Positions 26,960 to 34,958 of a stretch of 64,000 bases of DNA are shown piece by piece (positions within the stretch are counted from its first letter, which is position 1; every line of letters begins with the position of its first letter). The stretch spans positions 1 through 64,000 of the forward strand of contig JAUMPM010000018.1 in NCBI GenBank assembly GCA_031294825.1, in the 5' to 3' direction. The notes below the pieces were generated by a model. That model was not told where the DNA came from. It did no database searches and saw only the letters and a list, made by a program, of their open reading frames with translations. Source of the DNA: Collinsella sp. (GTDB lineage: Bacteria > Actinomycetota > Coriobacteriia > Coriobacteriales > Coriobacteriaceae). Position numbers and translations under genes: made by a program.

Positions 26960-27808
26960 ATGGAGTATCTGAAGCTCAACAACGACGTAGAGATGCCCAT
27001 CGAGGGTTTGGGCACCTTCCTCATGACCCCGGCCGAGGCCGAGGCGGCCGCAACCGCCGCGCTCACGGCTGGCTACGAGCACATCGACACCGCCAACGCC
27101 TACATGAACGAGCGCGCCGTGGGCCGTGCCATCGCCAAGAGCGGCATCGCGCGCGACAAGATCTTCGTCTCCACCAAGCTCTGGCCGAGCGTCTACGACG
27201 CAGGCATGCCGGCGGTGGACGCCACGCTCCAGCGCCTGGGGCTCGACTACGTCGACATGCTCATCCTGCACCAGCCGGTAGGCGACTACCTGGCCGCGTG
27301 GCGCACGATGGAGGAGGCGTACCGCGCGGGCAAGGTGCACGCCCTCGGCCTCTCCAACTTCCCGCAAGACAAGATCACCGAGGTCATCGAGGTCGCCGAC
27401 ATCATGCCGCAGCTCGTGACCGTTGAGTGCCACCCCTATCACGCCCAGCGCGACCTGCGCGCCTACCTCGCGCCGTACGGCACGGTGATCGAGGCGTGGT
27501 ACCCGCTCGGCCACGGCGACAAAGGTCTTCTGGAGGAGCCCATCTTCGTCGCTCTCGCCGAGAAGTACGGCAAGACCCCGGCCCAGGTGATCCTGCGCTG
27601 GCACGTGCAGATGGGCACCTCCATCATCCCCGGCTCCAAGAACCCCGCCCACATCGCCGACAACGCGAACATCTTCGACTTCTCCCTCACCGAAGACGAG
27701 ATGGCCGAGATTGCCAAGCTCGACGGGACCATGACCTACTACACCGCCACTGAGGAAGCACTCGAGGGCTACCTGGCCATACGCCCCGATTTCGACGCGC
27801 AGGAGTAG
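26960..27808 (+). CDS. Aldo/keto reductase (2,5-diketogluconate reductase-like)
   Basis: An NADPH-dependent reductase of 282 residues. The catalytic set is Asp/Tyr in HIDTANAYMNE, Lys in FVSTKLW and His in MLILHQP. The cofactor loop is IPGSKNPAHIADN. AAGGAGGAG precedes the ATG. Ser, rather than a larger residue, follows in GLSNFPQDKI, as usual. It is the first of a plus-strand series with a flavodoxin remnant, a second reductase and an iron alcohol dehydrogenase, a set that together could reduce aldehydes or ketosugars. Confidence 0.92.
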   Translation: MEYLKLNNDVEMPIEGLGTFLMTPAEAEAAATAALTAGYEHIDTANAYMNERAVGRAIAKSGIARDKIFVSTKLWPSVYDAGMPAVDATLQRLGLDYVDMLILHQPVGDYLAAWRTMEEAYRAGKVHALGLSNFPQDKITEVIEVADIMPQLVTVECHPYHAQRDLRAYLAPYGTVIEAWYPLGHGDKGLLEEPIFVALAEKYGKTPAQVILRWHVQMGTSIIPGSKNPAHIADNANIFDFSLTEDEMAEIAKLDGTMTYYTATEEALEGYLAIRPDFDAQE

Positions 27809-27825
27809 CGCTCAGACGATAACGG

Positions 27826-28014
27826 ACCAACCAAGCCGCCGCCGAGGACCAGTCGGCTGTCGAGGACGAGCCCGCCGCAGTGCCCGCTGCAGACGGCAAC
27901 GTCCTCGTGGCCTACTACTCGGCACAGGGCCACACCGCTGTCGTAGCTCAGGCCATCGCCGACGAGCTCGGCGCCGATCTCTTTGAGGTGACGCCTAGAA
28001 CCCGCGGGTTATAG
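27826..28014 (+). pseudogene. Flavodoxin fragment
   Basis: The frame from 27826 reads an Ala/Glu-rich linker, then GNVLVAYYSAQGHTAVVAQA and ELGADLFEVTP before an early stop at 28014. YYSAQGHT is a flavodoxin FMN loop. The signal or lipoprotein start and two thirds of the domain are missing. An in-frame TAA lies just before 27826. Confidence 0.75.
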
Positions 28015-28119
28015 CCCCGTTCGCACCCCAGCGTTATAGAACCCTCACCAACGGAAACTTCCGCCGGCGCGGCGCCCCTCGTATGGTGGATACGTCAAGT
28101 TGCGAGGAAGGAAGGCACC

Positions 28120-28971
28120 ATGGACTACATCACCTTGAACAACGGCGTCAGGATGCCGCAGCTCGGCTTCGGCGTGTACCAGATCCCGGACGCCGCGGAA
28201 TGCCAGCACGCCGTGGAGGACGCGCTCTCGGTCGGCTACCGGCTGCTCGACACGGCCGCGAGCTACGGCAACGAAGAGGCGGTCGGGGCCGCCATTCGCG
28301 CGAGCGGCCTGCCGCGCGACGAGGTGTTCGTGACGACCAAGCTGTGGATGTCGGATGTGAGCTACGAGGGGGCCAAGCGCGGCTTCGACGCGTCGCTCAA
28401 GCGGCTGGGGCTCGACTACGTCGACCTCTACCTCATCCATCAGCCGTTCAGCGACGTTTTCGGCGCGTGGCGCGCCATGGAGGAGCTCTACGAGCAGGGC
28501 GTTATCCGCGCCATAGGCACAGCTAACTTCTACCCCGATCACCTCGCAAACCTCATCTCGTTCAACCGCATCGCCCCCGCCGTGAACCAAGTCGAGTGCA
28601 ACGTGTTCTTCCAGCAGCGCGAGGCGCAGGAGTACATGGTCGGCAAGGAGGTAGCCATGGAGGGCTGGGCGCCCTTTGCGGAGGGCAGAAACGACCTCTT
28701 CCGCAACGAGGTCCTCGCTCGCATCGGCGAGGCGCACGGCAAGACGGTCGCCCAGGTCGTGTTGCGCTGGCTGCTGCAGCGCGGTGTGGTCTGCATCCCT
28801 AAGAGCACGCACCGCGATCGCATGGAGCAGAACTTCGACGTCTTCGACTTCGCGCTGGGCGACGACGAGATGGTCGCCATCGCCGCGCTCGACACCGGGC
28901 GCAGCGCGTTCTTCGACCACCACGACCCCGCCACCATCGAATGGATGTCCGGGCTCGTGCGCAACGTGTAG
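28120..28971 (+). CDS. Aldo/keto reductase
   Basis: A second NADPH-dependent reductase of 283 residues, of a different subgroup from its neighbour. The catalytic residues lie in LLDTAASYGNE, FVTTKLW and LYLIHQPF. The cofactor loop is IPKSTHRDRMEQN. GAGGAAGGAAGG precedes the ATG by eight bases. The dehydrogenase gene starts 43 bases downstream, suggesting one transcript. Confidence 0.92.
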   Translation: MDYITLNNGVRMPQLGFGVYQIPDAAECQHAVEDALSVGYRLLDTAASYGNEEAVGAAIRASGLPRDEVFVTTKLWMSDVSYEGAKRGFDASLKRLGLDYVDLYLIHQPFSDVFGAWRAMEELYEQGVIRAIGTANFYPDHLANLISFNRIAPAVNQVECNVFFQQREAQEYMVGKEVAMEGWAPFAEGRNDLFRNEVLARIGEAHGKTVAQVVLRWLLQRGVVCIPKSTHRDRMEQNFDVFDFALGDDEMVAIAALDTGRSAFFDHHDPATIEWMSGLVRNV

Positions 28972-29014
28972 ACGAGCGTCAGACCGCACTGATAACTTAC
29001 TAGGAGGAATTGCC

Positions 29015-30178
29015 ATGAACTCATTCACGTACGACTACCCGGTCAGGAACTACTTCGGCGAGGGAGCCATGGACCAGGCACTCGATGCCGAGATGGGTGC
29101 CATGGGCAAGACAGTGATGCTCGCCTACGGCGGAGGCTCGGTCAAACGAACCGGCGTCTACGGCCACGTGGTCGATAAGCTCACGAGCGCGGGCAAGCGC
29201 GTGGTGGACTTCGGCGGCATCATGCCCAATCCGACCTACGAGAAGTGCCAGGAAGGCGCCGCGCTCGCACGCGAGGCGCAGGTCGACTTCATTCTCGCCG
29301 TCGGCGGCGGGTCGGTCTTCGACTGCTGCAAGGTAGTCTCCGCGCAGGCGATGCTTGACGAGGACATCGAGACGTTCGAGCACGCCGACGGCAAGATGCC
29401 GAGTTCGTTCATCCCCATGGGCTGCATCGTTACGCTCTCCGGCACGGGTGCCGAGCAGAACAACGGCGCCGTCATCACCAACGAGGAGACGCACGTGAAG
29501 GGCGCCTATCTGGGGGCGATGCCCATGTGGGCGGCGCTCGACCCGGCACTCACGCTCACCGTACCGCACGCGCAGTTCATGAGCGGCGCGTTCGACACAC
29601 TCTCGCACTGCATGGAGAGCTATTTCGGAAGCCCGCGCGGGCGCAATGTCACCGACGACATCAACCTCGCCATCCAGCGTAACGTCATCCGCAACATGCG
29701 GATCATCGCGGACGACGACCAGAACCTCGATGCCCGAAGCGAGCTCGTATACGACTCCGCCATGGCCGAGAACGGCGTGCTTAAGATCGGCAAGTCAACG
29801 GACTTCCAGGCGCACATGATCCAGCACCAGTACGGCGCGTACACCCACACCAACCACGGAATGGGCCTCGCGGTCATCCACCCTGCGCTCTACCGCCACC
29901 TGGCCCCCGAGGCGCCCTCGCAGTTCGCCCGCTGGGCGCGCGAGGTGTGGGGCGTCGACGGCGAGGGCAAAGACGACCTTACGGTGGCGCTCGAAGGCAT
30001 CGACCGCTTGCAGACGTTCATCGGCGAGACGGGGCTTCCCACGAGCTTCGCCGAGATGGGCTCCGACGCGTCCGACGAGACGCTGCACAAGGTTGCGGAC
30101 ACCTGCGTGCTCACCGGCGGCTGCGCCAAGAAACTGGAGCGCAGCGAGGTGTTTCAGATTCTGACCGAGTGCCTCTAG
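29015..30178 (+). CDS. Iron-containing alcohol dehydrogenase (YqhD/BdhA-type)
   Basis: A group III alcohol dehydrogenase of 387 residues. The nucleotide loop is AVGGGSVFDCCK. Metal ligands are Asp/His in GAFDTLSHCMES, with two more His in HTNHGMGLAVIH. The family reduces aldehydes to alcohols with NADPH. TAGGAGGAATTGCC precedes the ATG. The open frame continues upstream into the reductase gene but has no site there. The region downstream (30186 on) is pseudogene sequence on the other strand. Confidence 0.93.
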   Translation: MNSFTYDYPVRNYFGEGAMDQALDAEMGAMGKTVMLAYGGGSVKRTGVYGHVVDKLTSAGKRVVDFGGIMPNPTYEKCQEGAALAREAQVDFILAVGGGSVFDCCKVVSAQAMLDEDIETFEHADGKMPSSFIPMGCIVTLSGTGAEQNNGAVITNEETHVKGAYLGAMPMWAALDPALTLTVPHAQFMSGAFDTLSHCMESYFGSPRGRNVTDDINLAIQRNVIRNMRIIADDDQNLDARSELVYDSAMAENGVLKIGKSTDFQAHMIQHQYGAYTHTNHGMGLAVIHPALYRHLAPEAPSQFARWAREVWGVDGEGKDDLTVALEGIDRLQTFIGETGLPTSFAEMGSDASDETLHKVADTCVLTGGCAKKLERSEVFQILTECL

Positions 30179-30185
30179 ATCGGCG

Positions 30186-30718
30186 GTGGGTGATCCGCCC
30201 GCGCCGAAGGAAACCGTACGACTCCGAGATGTCATCGTAATCGTAGGACCCGGCGAGCCCGCCGCGCCTGATGAATCCGTCGAAGTCGTCGTCGACGGCC
30301 CCCTGCTCGTCAAAGTAGAAGCGGTATTCGCCGAAGCTGAAGGGGAGGATGTGTACCTCCCCGTGGCGCCCTGTGAACAGGGTCGCCAGGTCCGAACTCA
30401 GGAGGAACGCGTTCGATCCCGTGAGGTAGATATCCCATCCGCCACGCGCGTGAATGCTGTTAATTGCTTTCTCGAACCCCTCACACAGCTGCACCTCGTC
30501 GATGAAGAGACGGTTGCGGGCGCCCTCTTTGTGCCGCTCTATGATTTCGCGATGCAGCGCTGGTACTCGAGCAGTAGCTCGTTGTCGAGGTCCAGCAGAT
30601 CGATGTAGACGTTGTTGGAGGATGGGTCCTTCCGAGCAACGGAGGTGGAGAACGCCTTCATGAGCTCGGACTTGCTGGAGCGGCGCATCCCCGTGATCAC
30701 CTTGATGTCCCAGGTGCC
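30186..30718 (-). pseudogene. Remnant of a DUF4143-family AAA ATPase
   Basis: From 30718 the minus strand reads WDIKVITGMRRSSKSELMKA (Walker A region with Ser replacing Gly) up to a stop after CIAKS. The next frame reads RNRLFIDEVQLCEGFEKAIN, then YLTGSNAFLLSSDLATLFTG and PFSFGEYRFYF. These match KVITGVRRCGKSSL, VFIDEPQRIDGW and IYLTGSNAYLLSSELATYLSG in the intact gene at 44666-45931. The C-terminal DUF4143 domain is gone. There is a frameshift near 30545, and the 5' end is cut at the stop of the neighbouring toxin-like gene. Confidence 0.82.
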
Positions 30719-31168
30719 CTACTTCTCGCCCTCCAGCAGCCCCACGATGCGGTCGATGTCGACGGCAAAGCGAGGCCTTCCCTCGCGCTCGTAGCGGTCG
30801 AGGTATGCCTGGCACTCGGAGACAATGCGCTTGGTGTTGCCATCGATGATGCGCTGGAGCGTCTCGTAGTAGGCCGAGCCCTCGGTCCTGAAGCGGCGCT
30901 GGTAGGCCTTGGTTATGGGGAACATCTTGATGTAGTGGATGCCGTGGCGGCAGCCGGGGCGCGTCGTGGGGCGGGGTGGCAACGCAAAGTACTGGTCTTT
31001 GGGCACGTTAGGGGCGATGTTGGAACGCAGCGGCACGGCGAAGTCCCTGCGCTTCCCGCGGAAACGCAGCCTCACCACCACGATGCAGGGGCGATTGTGC
31101 TTAAGCATGAGCTCGCGGTCGCCCTCGACGAGGTCGAAGAAATCCTGAGAGATGGATACGATCTTCAT
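30719..31168 (-). CDS. ToxN/AbiQ-like toxin or abortive-infection protein
   Basis: An intact gene for 149 residues. The core FAVPLRSNIAPNVPKDQYF, with HGIHYIKMFPITKAYQRRF and a C-terminal helix IIDGNTKRIVSECQAYLDRY, fits the order of ToxN/AbiQ endoribonucleases of type III toxin-antitoxin systems (Lys/Arg-rich N-terminal strand, PL segment, central basic patch). The match is recalled and not certain. Type III toxins need an upstream RNA of short tandem repeats. I see no such array in 31169-31400, only an inverted repeat at 31223-31262. It abuts the decayed ATPase. Confidence 0.5.
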   Translation of the reverse strand: MKIVSISQDFFDLVEGDRELMLKHNRPCIVVVRLRFRGKRRDFAVPLRSNIAPNVPKDQYFALPPRPTTRPGCRHGIHYIKMFPITKAYQRRFRTEGSAYYETLQRIIDGNTKRIVSECQAYLDRYEREGRPRFAVDIDRIVGLLEGEK

Positions 31169-31493
31169 CGGTTACGCCCCCTTCATACGAAGCGGGGCCC
31201 GCATCGCTGCAGGCCCCTACAGGTGGGCGATATTCTACGCCTTGCGGCACCCCGTCGCCCACGGAGGTTAAACGTACACGTAAGCCGTACTCTGAAAGCC
31301 GCGGCTTCCGGCAAGTAGTTTATACCACGAAAGGTCGCTTTCAATGCGCATAGCTCGCAAAATAACACTCGCTGGGCCGTCACCCCTGACCGTTACCCTC
31401 CAATCTTCATTGAAGTCAGCGGGTCAATTCATATAGTCATGGGGGTTTATCCTGAAGGAAATCAAATTTATACCCCCATAACTAAGGAATTTT

Positions 31494-31511
31494 CTATTCC
31501 CACTCAATGAC
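31494..31511 (-). repeat. guaA 3'-end-like sequence (weak candidate att site)
   Basis: CTATTCCCACTCAATGAC matches the 3' end of guaA (51141-51158) at 14 of 18 bases, in the same orientation. On the minus strand it would encode VIEWE-stop, as guaA encodes TIEWE-stop. Confidence 0.45.
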
Positions 31512-31655
31512 TAGAGCCCTGGTGTAATTGGCTGGATCACCGTTCCGGGAACCGGTATCGACCTACCTGTCCGCCAAGCTCCTTCTTCAGCTCCAGCCTA
31601 GTATCTGACTCGCGCCGTTATAAGCGAAAACCGAAGAGATGCATCTTAGCCAAGA

Positions 31656-31673
31656 AATAAGGTTAGCCTTATT
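31656..31673. promoter_or_regulatory. DtxR/IdeR-like operator
   Basis: AATAAGG-TTAG-CCTTATT resembles the metalloregulator consensus TTAGGTTAGGCTAACCTAA, sharing AGGTTAGCCT. It lies about 60 bases before the first methyltransferase gene, next to a TATGAT -10 at 31679-31684. Confidence 0.55.
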
Positions 31674-31731
31674 TTACTGTATGATTCGTGTGTTATAGTT
31701 AGATGGCTCTAACTGTTTGGGGGCGATAGCC

Positions 31732-32361
31732 ATGCACGAACGCAAGGGCTTCTGGGACAAGAATGCCGGTCGATACGACCGTTTCATGCGAAACGACCGG
31801 GCGGCGTATGAGAAGATGTATGGACTGATCAGGCCGGTAGTGAAAGCAAAAACCGTACTGGAGGTTGCCACCGGCACGGGGCTTATCGCAAAGAGCATCG
31901 TGAATGCGGCGGCACACATCGAGGCTACAGACGCTTCTGCACAGATGATCCTTGAAGCAAAGCGGGACAATCAATCCGCAAAGCTGCACTTTTCCGTACA
32001 AGATATGTTCCGCCTGCCCTATGCACAGAAGTCCTTCGAAGTGGTGATCGCGTCCAACGCGCTTCACATAGTGCCGCATCCAGAAAAGGCCCTGCAAGAA
32101 ATCAGGCGGGTGCTGAAGGACGACGGCGTGCTCATCGCGCCAACCTTCACCCACGCAGGAAACTCGGTTTCCGGCAAGGTAAAAGCCTTTTTCATGAGTA
32201 TGGCAGGATTCCCCCTCCACAGCAGGTGGACAAGCGAGGAATACCTGTGTTTCCTGCGTCAAAACGGCTGGGCGGTGCAGAAAAGCGCGGTGCTAAAGGC
32301 CTCGTTCCCATTGACCTATGCGGAATGCACGAAATCGGAGGGGCCAGATGTCGTTCTTTGA
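31732..32361 (+). CDS. Class I SAM-dependent methyltransferase
   Basis: A methyltransferase of 209 residues. The SAM-binding motif is VLEVATGTGLIAKS, motif II IEATDASAQMILEAK and motif III FEVVIASNALHIVPHPEKAL. These resemble UbiE-like small-molecule methyltransferases. GGGGG lies nine bases before the ATG at 31732. It is the first of three methyltransferase genes on one transcript behind the DtxR-like site, so metal-limited expression is likely. The substrate is unknown; modification of a metallophore or a small natural product is an inference from regulation only. Confidence 0.88.
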   Translation: MHERKGFWDKNAGRYDRFMRNDRAAYEKMYGLIRPVVKAKTVLEVATGTGLIAKSIVNAAAHIEATDASAQMILEAKRDNQSAKLHFSVQDMFRLPYAQKSFEVVIASNALHIVPHPEKALQEIRRVLKDDGVLIAPTFTHAGNSVSGKVKAFFMSMAGFPLHSRWTSEEYLCFLRQNGWAVQKSAVLKASFPLTYAECTKSEGPDVVL

Positions 32362-32953
32362 AAATACCCGCAAGCCCGTGGGCCTCGGCGGAAAACTTAT
32401 GGTTGCCATGATGAATCTGGGCCACAGCCCTGTGGCGCGGTGGGGACTTCGATTTCTACAACTTGCGCCAAATGCCAAGGTGCTGGATTGCGGCTGCGGC
32501 GGCGGGGCGAACATAAAACGGCTGCTGGAAAAATGCCCGCATGGCGTCGTCAAGGGCATCGACTATTCGCCCGTCAGCGTGGAGAGGACTAGAAAGCTCA
32601 ACCGAACTGCAATTCAGGAGGGGCGTTGCGCCGTTCTGCAAGGCAGTGTGGCGGATATGGTGTTTGAGGATAGCTACTTCGATGCTGCCACGGCCTTTGA
32701 GACCGTCTATTTTTGGCCCGATTTGCCCCGATGCTTCCGTGAGGTCTGGCGGGTGCTGAAGCCGGGCGGGACAATTCTTATCTGCAACGAGAGCAATGGC
32801 GATACGGACAAGGACGAGAGGTGGACGCAAATCATCGGCGGCATGACCATCTACAAGGACATTGAATTAAAGGCATGTCTGGAGCAGGCGGGTTTTCACG
32901 AGGTGCAGATACACAAAAAGAAAAAGTGGCTCTGCGTCACGGCGCGGAAGTAA
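32348..32953 (+). CDS. Class I SAM-dependent methyltransferase
   Basis: A second methyltransferase, 201 residues. SAM motif VLDCGCGGGANIKRLLEKCP and motif II VKGIDYSPVSVERTRKLN are clear, with FREVWRVLKPGGTILICNE after. It overlaps the preceding gene by 14 bases and has its own GGAGG seven bases before the ATG. The base composition is less GC-rich than that of the neighbouring core genes, suggesting acquisition. Confidence 0.88.
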   Translation: MSFFENTRKPVGLGGKLMVAMMNLGHSPVARWGLRFLQLAPNAKVLDCGCGGGANIKRLLEKCPHGVVKGIDYSPVSVERTRKLNRTAIQEGRCAVLQGSVADMVFEDSYFDAATAFETVYFWPDLPRCFREVWRVLKPGGTILICNESNGDTDKDERWTQIIGGMTIYKDIELKACLEQAGFHEVQIHKKKKWLCVTARK

Positions 32954-33068
32954 GGGCATCAAGCACGGATATTTTTGCATCCATCCTGCACATGGCGATA
33001 GGCATGACGGTCATAGCGGCTGTGCTGGCGGCAATTGTGACAGTTTTTATTCACTGAGGAAGAAACCT

Positions 33069-33899
33069 ATGAAATGTAAGATTGAGAAAAACACCGTGCA
33101 GGAGACGCTAATCCTCCCGCTGTATTCCCGGAAGCTGTGTACGGAGCTGTACCCGAACCTTTACAGGGATGAAACAGCGGTTCGTCTGCTCGACCAGATC
33201 GACTACGACTTTTCAGAGGCAGAGAAAAACTCCCGCAGCCTGATGCAGCGCTTTGGTGCGCTGGAGGTGGCCACACGGCAGAGTGATCTTGCTTTCGAGG
33301 TGCGGGATTACCTGAAAGGCCACCCCAATGCGGCGGTGGTCAATCTGGGCTGCGGACTGGACAACACCGGCAGAACCTGCGACAACGGTAGATGCAAGAT
33401 TTACAATCTGGACTTCCCGGATGTGATTGCCTTGCGGCAGCAGCTACTGCCCGCCGGGGATCGAGAACAAAATATCCCCTGCGACCTGAAAGACACCGCA
33501 TGGTTTGGCAAAATCGATGTCTCCGGCGGGGTGGTGTTCTTTGCCTCCGGGGTGTTCTATTACTTTCTAACCCAGCAGGTCCGGGAACTGGTGCGGGGAA
33601 TGGCGGACGCTTTCCCCGGCAGTGTGCTGGTCTTTGATGCTGCCAATCGGACGGCAGTAAAGATGATCGCAAAAACATGGCTTAAGACTGCAAAAATCAA
33701 GGATGTGGGGGCATATTTTGCGGTTTCGGATGCCGCCAAGGAAATCGGCACGTGGGACAGCCGTCTGCAGGTCACAAGTCGCGGCTATATGCTGGGTTAC
33801 AACGATTTGAGGGACCCTTCTGTCAGCGGCTTTTTCCGGTTTCTCGCAAGGGTCGGTGACAACAGGATGAAAATGCAAATCGTGAAAATAAGATTTTAA
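33069..33899 (+). CDS. Leucine carboxyl methyltransferase-like O-methyltransferase
   Basis: A 276-residue protein of the LCM/PPM1-TcmP type. The N-terminal YSRKLCTELYPNLYRDETAV and the SAM motif VVNLGCGLDNTGRTCDNG are typical, with IYNLDFPDVIALRQQLL after. Such enzymes methylate carboxyl or hydroxyl groups of polyketide-like or other small molecules. GAGGAAGAAACCT precedes the ATG. The 115-base gap before it encodes only a possible 21-residue hydrophobic peptide (32992-33057). It is the last gene of the trio and is followed by a strong terminator. Confidence 0.85.
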   Translation: MKCKIEKNTVQETLILPLYSRKLCTELYPNLYRDETAVRLLDQIDYDFSEAEKNSRSLMQRFGALEVATRQSDLAFEVRDYLKGHPNAAVVNLGCGLDNTGRTCDNGRCKIYNLDFPDVIALRQQLLPAGDREQNIPCDLKDTAWFGKIDVSGGVVFFASGVFYYFLTQQVRELVRGMADAFPGSVLVFDAANRTAVKMIAKTWLKTAKIKDVGAYFAVSDAAKEIGTWDSRLQVTSRGYMLGYNDLRDPSVSGFFRFLARVGDNRMKMQIVKIRF

Positions 33900-33912
33900 G
33901 AGACAAAAATGC

Positions 33913-33962
33913 AAAAGACGAGCGCTTCTTGCCGCCCAATTGGCAAGAAGCGCTCGTCTTTT
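33913..33962. terminator. Bidirectional Rho-independent terminator
   Basis: Perfect 21-base arms (33913-33933 and 33942-33962) around an eight-base loop, with A and T tracts at the ends. It ends both the methyltransferase transcript and the convergent sugar operon. Confidence 0.9.
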
Positions 33963-33994
33963 CTTAACGCGTTGTATGGCGGAGAGAGCGCAAG

Positions 33995-34879
33995 TTACGC
34001 GAGCGCCCTTCTTGCCAGCTCGGCCGCGCCAAGGATTCCTTGGTCGCCGCCGCAGCCCGGGGCGCAGATGTAGCTCTCTATGTCCTTAAGCTCGGCGGTC
34101 TGGATGTAGTCACCCAGATATTCGAGGGTCTTCTTGCGGACGATGCCGTAGAGCTGCTCCTGGTGCATCACGCCGCCGCCGAGGACGATACGGCGAGGCG
34201 AGTACATGAGCACGAGGTTCGCGCACATCTGCCCCAGATAATCCCCCTCGAGCGCCCACACCTCAGCGTTGTCCGCGAGCTCGGCCGCGGGCTTTCCCCA
34301 GCGCGCGGCGATGGCGGGGCCGGAGGCGAGGCCCTCGAGACAGCTCGCGTGGCTCGGGCAGACGCAGCGTCCCTCCTCGGTGGGACGGGTCCTTACCAGC
34401 ATGTGGCCGGCCTCGGGGTGCAGCATGCCGTGAAGGAGCCTGCCCGCGCACATGACGCCCGCGCCCACGCCGGTGCCGATGGTCACGTAGACGGCGTCCT
34501 CGAGCCCCTTGCAGCAGCCGAAGACTACTTCGCCGAGGCAGGCAACGTTCACGTCCGTGTCGTAGGTCACCGGAATCCCGAGGGCGTCGGCGAACGCGGC
34601 GCGAAGACCATAGCCTCGCCACGCGAGCTTGGGCGTCTGGAGGATGGAACCGTAGCGCTCATCGTTGGGGTCGACGCAGGTCGGGCCGAAGGCGCCGATG
34701 CCCAACGCGTTCACATCGCGGGCGGTGAACCACTCGACCATTTGTGGGACGGTCTCGGCGGGCGTAAGCGTCGGGGTCTCCATACGGTCGAGAACCTCGC
34801 CGTCGCCGGACACCACGGCACAGACCATCTTGGTCCCGCCGGCCTCGAGGGCGCCGAGCCTCATTTGCTTTTCGCTCAT
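33995..34879 (-). CDS. ROK-family sugar kinase (fructokinase-like)
   Basis: A kinase of 294 residues. The phosphate loop is ALEAGGTKMVCAV. The catalytic Asp is in YDTDVNVACLGE. The ROK signature is GTGVGAGVMCAGRLLHGMLHPEAGH, with the zinc site CVCPSHASCLEG. The PEAGHMLVR and SGPAIAARWG elements are typical of fructokinases. AAGGAGG precedes the ATG. It is the last gene of the PTS/GH172 operon and would phosphorylate a free hexose released inside the cell. Confidence 0.9.
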   Translation of the reverse strand: MSEKQMRLGALEAGGTKMVCAVVSGDGEVLDRMETPTLTPAETVPQMVEWFTARDVNALGIGAFGPTCVDPNDERYGSILQTPKLAWRGYGLRAAFADALGIPVTYDTDVNVACLGEVVFGCCKGLEDAVYVTIGTGVGAGVMCAGRLLHGMLHPEAGHMLVRTRPTEEGRCVCPSHASCLEGLASGPAIAARWGKPAAELADNAEVWALEGDYLGQMCANLVLMYSPRRIVLGGGVMHQEQLYGIVRKKTLEYLGDYIQTAELKDIESYICAPGCGGDQGILGAAELARRALA

Positions 34880-34958
34880 GTGATCCTCCTTACAAAGGGG
34901 CGCCCGCAGTCATGGTCAACCGCGGGCGCCCATAACGTTGGCTTGTTTCGAGGCGACC

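Larger units (their letters stand above)
31169..31731. other. Gene-free region at the edge of the guaA-linked segment
   Basis: 563 bases without a gene. It holds an 8-base inverted repeat GTGGGCGA/TCGCCCAC (31223-31262) that may affect the toxin-like transcript. It also holds an ATGGGGGT/ACCCCCAT hairpin (31439-31479), a guaA-end-like sequence at 31494 and a DtxR-like dyad at 31656. No RNA gene is recognised. Confidence 0.55.

Noticed and set aside
31540..31620. Possible tRNA-like sequence before the methyltransferases
   Set aside because: GGCTGGATCACCGTTCCGGG looks suggestive, but no acceptor stem or T-loop pairs.
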